Positions 56,826 through 64,000 of a stretch of 64,000 nt of DNA are shown piece after piece; the first letter of the stretch is position 1, and the number at the start of each line of letters is the position of its first letter. The notes beneath the pieces were generated by a model. That model worked only from the letters and a program-made list of their open reading frames with translations. It had not been told where the DNA came from and did no database searches. The position numbers were made by a program, and so were the translations under genes. Origin of the DNA: Micropterix aruncella (lineage: Eukaryota > Arthropoda > Insecta > Lepidoptera > Micropterigidae); assembly GCA_944548615.1 (NCBI GenBank), contig OX155952.1, positions 27,654,418 through 27,718,417 on the forward strand, in the 5' to 3' direction.

Positions 56826-57809
56826 AAAATCTCAAATAAAAAGATAGATAATTAAATTATCTTTAAAATGGTGCAGGTTTCATAATATTACGCCAGATAG
56901 TATTTGCGTAGTAGTCGTTTTTGTGTTCGGTTAGACCTAATTTCACAAATTAATTAAACTATGTAATATAAACAAAATCTAAAATATTCAAAGCTAAGAA
57001 TATTAGGAAAATGTTCTTGTTTAACATATATTTTTTTCGAATCGTAAGCAGTACTCGTTTAGACGTAATTAACAGTTTAAAATCATTAATTTTCGTTAAG
57101 AAATTTCTTCATTCGATCGCCGCGCTGGCCTAGGCCCGCGATAAAAGCTATGCAATAGCTCAAAAAATAAAAGTGAATTCACTATGTATTAAATACTATC
57201 ACACTAGAACAAATCTACAATGTAGTACGGTTATAAAATCCACACAATTGTAATTTTATCTGTTTCTCAAAAAGCAAACAATGTTATTATTTATACCTAC
57301 CTTTGTTTTCGCCAAAATATTTTTTTTTGTATTAGATAATTTTATAAAATAATTTAAAAAAAATGTTCATTCTATAAAATTTATATAAACATTTAATTTT
57401 GAGCCTTTACATTGTAATTGTATGTATTTCTCGCGTCTCATGCCACCTGATATACCTATGTATGAAAATGTCGCGGTGGAAAACGCACGTATAGTTCGGA
57501 GTGATAAACCATGGCAGACACGCGATTATCCGGGATTACGGCGAGCGCGGGGCTTGGCTGGGCATTTGCGTACTTATCAGATTTCGAGCGTTCGTCGCTG
57601 CAATTTGGCATTCATATTTTGTGTGTATTTGGTGCTTTTATCTGTTTTTTTGTCATGTCATATTTTAGTTTTTCTCTCGCTTTCATCGACATCGCTTTGC
57701 TCATCTGTCGCTTTGTGTCAGCTTTCCTTCAATAGAAGAATTTGGCTCCAATTGTCTGTAAAACATCGCACAGAAAAAAAAACGAGAAACACTAAACTTC
57801 CCTTAGATT
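56826..57809. other. Unassigned AT-rich sequence ending in a GC-richer patch
   Basis: 57422-57811 is open for 129 codons on plus and has a second overlapping frame at 57511; neither shows motifs, splice signals or biased composition that would support coding. Confidence 0.4.
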
Positions 57810-58200
57810 AATAGATTGATAGATAGATAGAAATTCTTTATTTCAGATTAAAAAAATATACAATATGCGAACTTATTGCCTAAAGTACAATCTCTTACAG
57901 CCAACCTTCGTGGAAGTGTAAGAATTTAGGTGCCAGTAGAGTGAAATAAACAAAATATACGTATACATTATTACAATTACCTACATTATTACAAAAAAAA
58001 AAACCAAATAAGATTTAAAGAATATTCGCAAGGATGGATAAAAGAGGATGGGCTGAGACGTAGGTTTATTAGGAATTTAGGGACATAAAATGCTTTTTCA
58101 GAGACATTTGGAAAGTAGAAACCTTTGGCTCGTTTGTCATATTTGACGGGAGCTGGGTCCATAGTCTAGTATAAGATCGGTATATAACTAGTATAAGAAC
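57810..58200 (-). mobile_element. LINE 3' end: last codons and 3' UTR
   Basis: The minus strand reads YRSYTRLWTQLPSN, then TFQMSLKKHFMSLNS and a stop at 58069-58071. LWxQLP..FxxxLKKHL is the closing signature of jockey/CR1-type polymerases. The 3' UTR contains GGTTGGCTGTAAGAGATTG (complement of 57888-57906) and ends AATAAAGAATTTC with a (TATC)n tail. 5' truncated. Confidence 0.8.
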
Positions 58201-58380
58201 ATTTATAATTAGTTTAAGTAAGCAAAATTCTTGAAGCCTTGTCTTCTGCGTCTTTTACTTTCCTGACGACCTATCGGAAAGGAAAGTATTGTGATCGCGC
58301 TAAAAAAAAATTTTGAGATGAAGATGGGAATATATATTTTGAGACTCCCTGAGACGATTGAGACTATTTCCAGACCGATC

Positions 58381-58442
58381 TCTGTCTGTATGTATGTCTG
58401 TATGTCTGTATGTCTGTATGTCTGTATGTCTGTATGTATGTA
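58381..58442. repeat. (GTCTGTAT)n microsatellite
   Basis: Seven or so near-perfect 8-bp or 4-bp variants. Confidence 0.95.
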
Positions 58443-58451
58443 TTCTTCCAC

Positions 58452-58765
58452 GATAGCGCCCAGACGCTTAATCGGATTGAGCTGAAATTTGGTATATAAG
58501 CTTCTGTTAACCGTCGGAGGAACCCATTAGTTTTTGGAGTCCCTACGCCCTACGGTTGTGGTACCTCCCATACAAATTTGGGGTTCCCGGCGAAAAAATT
58601 GTTTCCGCGATAGCGCCCAGACGCTTTATCTGTCTAAGTTAAAATTTGGCATAGAAGCTTCTGTTAACCATCGGAAGAACCTATTAGTTTTTGGGGTACT
58701 TACGACCAACGTTTGGGGTACCTGCCATACAAATTTGGGGTACTAGAGTAAAAAATGTCGCTGTT
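58452..58765. repeat. Tandem pair of a 157-bp unit next to the microsatellite
   Basis: GATAGCGCCCAGACGCTT, AAGCTTCTGTTAACC, TTAGTTTTTGG and CCCATACAAATTTGGGG-type blocks recur with a 157-bp period. A GTCT-type microsatellite followed by AATTTGG-containing direct units resembles DINE-1/Helitron-related and mini-me-type insect repeats (established families); assignment is inference. Confidence 0.88.
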
Positions 58766-58858
58766 TTTTCGCACCTCCCCGGATACTAGTCAGGAAAGTC
58801 TTGGGGTGACACAACCGATTTTTTTCTATATTGACGCATTTGCTCTGTTTTAATGCAA

Positions 58859-58938
58859 GTACGTCTGTATACGTGAATACGTCTGTATACGTGAATACGT
58901 CTGTATGCGTGAATATGTCTTTATACGTGAATACGTTT
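58859..58938. repeat. 18-bp minisatellite, about four units
   Basis: ACGTCTGTATACGTGAAT repeats at 58861, 58879, 58897 and 58915 with few changes. Confidence 0.93.
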
Positions 58939-59465
58939 ACGAATGTTTACGATAAATAAATCAGAGGATTCACATTCGTATTGCAGCTCAAAAACTACTG
59001 TTTTTAATATTACATTTCAATACAATGTAGTCTTATATAAATAGCAAAGGGTTGGAATAAACATCTCAACAGCAATCCAGTTATGCCCTTCAGTCCTTAT
59101 TAGAGAATGAAGCATTTTTGGGAGTAAAAGAAAGCCCTTGTGGCGGCGGCCACGCGTATCATTGAAGGTGTCAGTACATGTGCCACGGCAGTGGCTATGC
59201 AAGCAGATAATGAACTCGGTCTATGACAACGTTGTAATGTATGGACGTCATTCTTTCTTAAAGTTTCTATGTTTTATTGTTTTTGTCGTACCTTCCTACC
59301 TTTCCGATACCAATGACATTAAAACATTTTCTTGGCGAACTGTCGATACCCGTGACACTGATGCGCCCACATTTTTTCAAATCCGGGAAGGTCGTGTATT
59401 TTTGGTTCATTCCTCACATACATTTCATGCATTATCATATCCATTAGTATAGTATCTGAGTCTAC
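58939..59465. other. Unassigned sequence
   Basis: A 104-codon plus frame at 59138 and a 61-codon minus frame at 59017 overlap; neither is supported. Confidence 0.4.
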
Positions 59466-60010
59466 CGACTGACCCTATGTCTGGCAGCTAACGGTTCCGT
59501 GCAGCTTGGGCCGTATGACCTGTTCGTATTTTTGGGTCGTCTCAACTCACGGTTCAACTCCCATCCGGTAGCCTCCTCGAATAGGGATGAACCTGTAAAG
59601 AACTCTGTGATCTCTGTCTCCGCTGTGTCGTGGACAGGTAGGATCGGATCATTTGGGGGAACACTTCGGGCGCTGCTAGGCGGTTTGCAATCGTGCGGGT
59701 TAGCCAATCCACTGTGCATTCCGGCGAATAACCGGAGAGTGTCTGGAAATGGTCTGATACGTTTCCTAAGCAGCGGGTGTGGTTGTTTACCTAATGTGAG
59801 CTTCTCTTGAAACGATCCGTTGACCATTCGATCCCGTATGAGGTGACAAATAAAGCAATTATCGAATTAGGGAAATTTAAGAATTACTGCTAACATTAGG
59901 TAGAGGCCGCGCAAGCGACTTCAAATCCGCGACCTGACTGGAGGACGGAGAAATTCAGACAAATCTGGTAGTGAGGTCGGCCCGCTGGGTTCACACGGTA
60001 AGGCGTTGAA
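59466..60010 (+). repeat. Interspersed repeat family F3, copy 4
   Basis: Shares GTGCAGCTTGGGCC, CAACTCACGGTTCAACTCCC, CGCTGCTAGGCGGTTTGC, TCTTGAAACGATCCGTTGAC and GCGCAAGCGACTTC with the adjacent copy and, more distantly, with the 4.2-kb copy. The 121-codon minus and 103-codon plus frames here are mirror artefacts of the GC content. Confidence 0.75.
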
Positions 60011-60740
60011 CTCTCAATGGCTCGTCGGTGGAGCTAGACAGTGGATTGTCTTTGTCCGCCTAGTCTTAGTAGCGAATGGTTTTGTGCAGTTTGGGCCATA
60101 AGATCCACTGTGTGTTCGGATCGGTGTGATCCAACTCACGATTCAACTCCTATTCAGAAGCCTCCTCGCGTGGAACGCTATCCCGGTAAGACTCTGGCGT
60201 TCCAGGTCTCACGGCTGGTTGATTGGTTTCTCCTGGGGATTGCCTTCCAGTGCTACTGGACGGTTTGCGAACTGTTCGGCGACGCCAATCGGTTGTGCGC
60301 ACTGAAGGAGTCTGAAGACTATGTAAATATACTGTCTCCTAAGCAGCGGAGGTCGATGTTGACCTGTCGACAACCACTCTTGAAATGACCATTAGGCTAC
60401 CTGATCCTGAACTCAGAGCCGGGCAATAGATACCTTTGGTACGCAATAGATTCAAACTGAATGACCGCTGAATACACGGCAGGTAGAGGTAGCGCAAGCG
60501 ACTTCGGACCGGTGACCAGTCAGGACCGTGGCTTTGCTGGACGGTGGGTTTGTACCGTCCCAAAGTCTTCGACGCTCATACCACGGCTGAAAGAACGATC
60601 CCATATCGTTATACCAGCCTTGGGTGATGGGTTCGCCCATTGTACTCGACACCGCCCAACTGTCCGCATAGTCTTCACGCTCACTTCATCTCGATAAAAC
60701 TCCCTGGGGTGAGTTCGACCAATGTATTGACACCCCAAGG
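60011..60740 (+). repeat. Interspersed repeat family F3, copy 5 (tandem to copy 4)
   Basis: Starts about 590 bp after copy 4 with AGACAGTGGATTGTCTTTGT and TGTGCAGTTTGGGCC. Contains GCTACTGGACGGTTTGCG, CTCTTGAAATGACCATTAGG, GCGCAAGCGACTTCGGACC and CACGCTCACTTCATC. The two copies may be one larger tandem unit. Confidence 0.75.
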
Positions 60741-62659
60741 TGAGCTTATGTCTAGTTTGGGATTTCCTATGCTTTTATCTTATACTTTATCTGTACCTCG
60801 ATTACTTTTAGTCCTACTTTAAAAATTAAATATAATCTCTCCATTGCACTTATCGGCCCTAAAGCATGCACTACATACTTCTCTGCGGGGTTCCACTAAT
60901 CGCGCTTGCTTTCACAGTGACCGCGCTTCTCCCCTCCCTAAAATGACAGATTAAATGCAACGCGCTCCCTAATCCCCATATAAAATATTTATATCCGAAT
61001 ATAACGACTACCATTCTATACCTTTCCCCCTTAAAGTGTGTAGCGTCCCTTACCCCCTTTACTCCATACCGCGCCGCCCGGTAATCCGAACAAAAAGTTG
61101 CACTGATAGTTGAACGTAATCTGGAACTGTTTGCATAGCTTATCTGGGGGCATTTGCTTAGACGGCACTAGGTTTTTTTCGTATTAGAAGCTTTGGAAGA
61201 TGTGTGTGACCTTGCATATAAGTAGAATGTAGCATCCCAAAACGCAAAAATAGGAATATTTTTTTATGAATGTTCGCATAATCATTAAATATACAATAAA
61301 AGATTCACAAACTCCCATAGCTTTTAGGTTATATTAATTGAAAATCTGTTTTGGGACATTTTACAAAATGTAAGAGTTCGCAGCAAAACTGAAAATTCCG
61401 TACGTTTAAATGAAATATCAACTAAACTTCCATCTTGAACTCTACGATGGCGAAAATCATGTTCCGAAATTAAAAATAATGTAGCAGCGACGTATTAAAT
61501 AAATGGACTTTATTATATAATATATATTATAGTGAATATATTAAGTACTGTGAAGATGATTTATTATATGTACATTTATTTAAAATAAAATAAATATATT
61601 TTTTTACTCATAAACTTTATTTAGGTAGGTAATGTATTGTAATCCCTAATCTAAGATATATTCTGAGTAACGTAGGATATATTCTAATTAAAAATAATAC
61701 AATTTAAATATGCCTAACCCACATATTTTTTAAAACATAGATAAGGAAACAAATTTTACATAAATATCCGCTACCGGGTAAAAACATCTATAACATCACT
61801 TTACACGTTTATTTCTGTCGATTGCAGGAGCTTATTGAATAGGTAGGTTTTTCAAATTCCCCTACTGGTTAAATTCCCCCCTTTCCCCACTTCAAGGGGG
61901 AGTTTAACGAAAATTACTTTGATCATATGTCAAAGTTTTAACGATGTTTACTGAGATAAATTAAATTAACTTAAGTACTTTTACTTCGTGACTATCTGTA
62001 TCATTAATTTCCAATATTCAAGAGTTTGACTTTCGACACAACAAACTTTACTTAGTTTACAATCGGTTCAGATGTTCTTTTGTTCTACATCTCTTCTGCG
62101 TTGTCCCCATGTGACATGTTTTCATAGCTGCATATTATTCGGAATCCAGTTTCTCATTTTTCAAGCATGATGAGGATGTGTATACCGTCTGTGGTATCAA
62201 GTAGCCACACGAGTAAGTGTCGTCTGCTCTGAATATGTAGGTTACGTATGTGTTGTTTATAAAGATATATGAAGGTACTGCAAATAGCAGAGTACAAGGA
62301 GATACAGACAGTCATTATTTATATACGAATTATATAACGCTTTTTCACAAACATAACAATTTTAGCTTTTATTGTTATTTTAATATAAATTATAAATACT
62401 TGATAATATAAATTAGTTTATCGGTATAAAATATTTATTTTGATACATATAAAATAATTGTTAGATAATAATATAAAAATAAATATTTAGAAAAGTAAAT
62501 AAATAAGAGGTAGACAGAGAGGTGTATATTTTTCTCATTTTGGCCTATTTGGGGATAAAAATAAAACAGTTACTCTTTGCTTTGTAGTGCATGACAAATT
62601 ATCTTAATAAATTGCAATTTAGCTTTATTGTGAAATATATTATTGCCGTTGAATGTGCC
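60741..62659. other. Unassigned stretch
   Basis: CT-rich patches at 60900-61080, AT-rich elsewhere. No gene recognised. Confidence 0.5.
61868..61908. repeat. Small inverted repeat GTTAAATTCCCCC / GGGGGAGTTTAAC
   Basis: 13-bp arms with one mismatch around a 15-base loop. Confidence 0.8.
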
Positions 62660-63000
62660 ATTGTAGGTTTCCTGTAAATATGTTCAATATGTGTTCCTCG
62701 CTTGATTCGTATTTTACCGGTATACGTGGAAAACAAACGGAATTCTTGTATTCCATTTTGGTATATTCAGACAGACCACTGTAGGGAAATCGATAGGATT
62801 GTTTACACTTCCATGTAACAATGACATGTGTGTCACTGTTCGCCTGTCACCTAGTGTTGTCATATTAAAATGCGGCAATCTCTCATTTATTTCTCTACAC
62901 AGGTGTTCACGGTAGTTCAGCAGTATCAAGAAACGTTTGTGAGTATTTTCAATCCAATCACGGTGGGCGCCATACTGTTGACTCCTCATATCATCAAAAT
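62660..63000 (-). pseudogene. LINE reverse transcriptase C-terminal fragment
   Basis: Minus frame reads SQQYGAHRDWIENTHKRFLI, LLNYREHLCREINERLPHFN, TTLGDRRTVTHMSLLHGSVN and FPTVVCLNIPKWNTRIPFVF, then a stop. The WSPQY-x-x-H-x-x-x-IE-x-Q-KRFL, LNYR, TL-x-xRR-x-SD-x-LLH-x-x-N and IP-x-x-TR pattern marks the C-terminal domain of jockey/CR1-like LINEs. Residues N-terminal to this in the same frame (63000-63124) do not match, so the fragment begins about 62990. Confidence 0.8.
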
Positions 63001-64000
63001 TTATTAAGTACTGGGATTTTTTTCCGGGAGCGAATCTTCCAGTGTTAATATAAATATTAAAGTCCACTAAGTTTATAAAATAAACAGGTCTGAAATATAA
63101 CCTCACCGCAATATAATCGTACATCTAATTAACCCTAATCCTGCATTCATATTTGTACCTGCAAATCACGCTGATAAAATATCCTTCTCATAACCCGCCC
63201 CTACTCTCCACGTGTAAATCCATACAAACGCCCGACCTGGATCCACAAAAGGATGGGAGTTTGCCGGCGCATCATTCAGTATATCCGCCAAAGCGTAAAT
63301 GCCACACATTAATTGGGAATTAGCGTTGTTATATGCCCTCCGTGTTATTTTTTAACTCCCCTCGCCCCCCTCCCTACATCCTTCCCTCTTCCCTCTTGTG
63401 CGGGAAGGGGATGGGAGGGATAATAAAGACTTGGATTTCAATGATTCACGTTTGTGGAGGGGGGAGTGGGTGGCGTAAATCCCGATCTCCCGCGGATAAA
63501 CTGCTCCGAGTGGGTGAGAGAGGGTAGGTCGTAATAATCGCACGCACGCACACACACAAATACGTTCTCGTATACGTACACAATAAACCCACAAATTGGG
63601 GAGGGTTACGTTTCAATAAAAAAAATCCAATGCGGGAAAAAATCTTATTCAGGTTTTTATCGATTAGAAAATAAGCTACACGATACCGCACTACCTTGTT
63701 GTAAATATTTAGGAGCGATGCGATATTATTTTATATGCAGAAATGGGCCATAAACACCGGTTACCTTTATCCATAATCCAAAAACTTGACGATTTTTAAG
63801 TGTTTTTCTTAAGTCCAATTTTCAATATTCTCAAATGCCATTATACCGGATTTAAAAATGTCATTATATCAGATATAAGGAAGATAATATGACAGAAACT
63901 TGAGTTTAAAGCCCTGTATCATTTTGATAGAAACTATGCGAAACCGCCAAAACAACACATCGCATAATCAAAATTATACGGTATAATTATGAATGCTTCA
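63001..64000. other. Unassigned sequence to window end
   Basis: A polypyrimidine/polypurine pair (CCCTCCCTACATCCTTCCC at 63368 and GGGAAGGGGATGGGAGGG at 63402) could form a hairpin. A CA-rich run lies at 63540-63560. Frames at 63333-63691 overlap on both strands and are unsupported. Confidence 0.45.

Noticed and set aside
57422..57811. 129-codon plus-strand open frame as a gene
   Set aside because: A second frame overlaps it, composition changes along it, and no motif is visible.
58381..58938. A CRISPR-like repeat array
   Set aside because: Units are contiguous microsatellite and minisatellite repeats without spacers, in eukaryotic DNA.

Overview
This window looks like non-prokaryotic, insect-type DNA. 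It is AT-rich, has no long intact gene, and is full of decayed jockey/CR1-like and RTE-like LINEs, a tRNA-derived SINE, hAT and piggyBac elements, and many foldback MITEs. The mix fits Lepidoptera best (inference from repeat content; no species can be named). I read it as intronic or intergenic sequence of a gene-poor region.

Host genes: only one exon is well supported, on the + strand at 35282-35468. It has clean splice sites on both sides and encodes a Ser/Pro-rich segment that I cannot assign to a gene. A weaker candidate is a minus-strand 3' terminal exon with a poly(A) signal near 44870-45220. Several CpG-rich islands (about 7.9-8.4, 10.8-11.1, 15.5-15.8, 41.3-41.7, 43.0-43.3, 46.8-47.1 and 54.5-54.9 kb) contrast with the AT-rich surroundings and carry no recognised repeat. 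They may be regulatory or promoter-like sequence.

Layout: 0-1 kb, hAT transposase and LINE remnants joined at a perfect palindrome. 2-5 kb, a MITE, an F1 repeat, an F2 foldback and an F3 repeat. 10-12.5 kb, an RTE-like LINE end and a hAT element with a perfect 8-bp target duplication. 13-21 kb, a cluster of foldback and TIR elements plus two F3 copies. 21-24.4 kb, F1 copies around a 5'-truncated LINE, then a piggyBac element with perfect ends. 27-30.5 kb, decayed LINEs and a small piggyBac MITE. 32-36 kb, F1, F2, a SINE, a LINE 3' end, the exon, then F1 again. 40-42 kb, an inverted pair of LINE fragments and a degenerate tandem repeat. 44-48 kb, the candidate terminal exon and tandem duplications. 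49-51.9 kb, a SINE split by two DNA transposons, then F2. 56-60.7 kb, a Helentron-type endonuclease remnant, a LINE 3' end, a microsatellite-linked tandem repeat and two F3 copies. 62.7-63 kb, a LINE remnant.

Three repeat families were defined here by comparing copies within the window. F1 is about 400 bp, starts near CACGACTGCCCAAC, and has five main copies. F2 is about 145 bp, a foldback containing TTTACCGCGTGAAGTTTGTAG, with four copies. F3 is about 600-750 bp, GC-rich and noncoding, with five copies.

No coherent multi-gene system was found. The window is mainly a record of nested transposition. The most useful leads are the orphan exon, the uncharacterised F1 and F3 families, and the tail shared between a SINE and a LINE.
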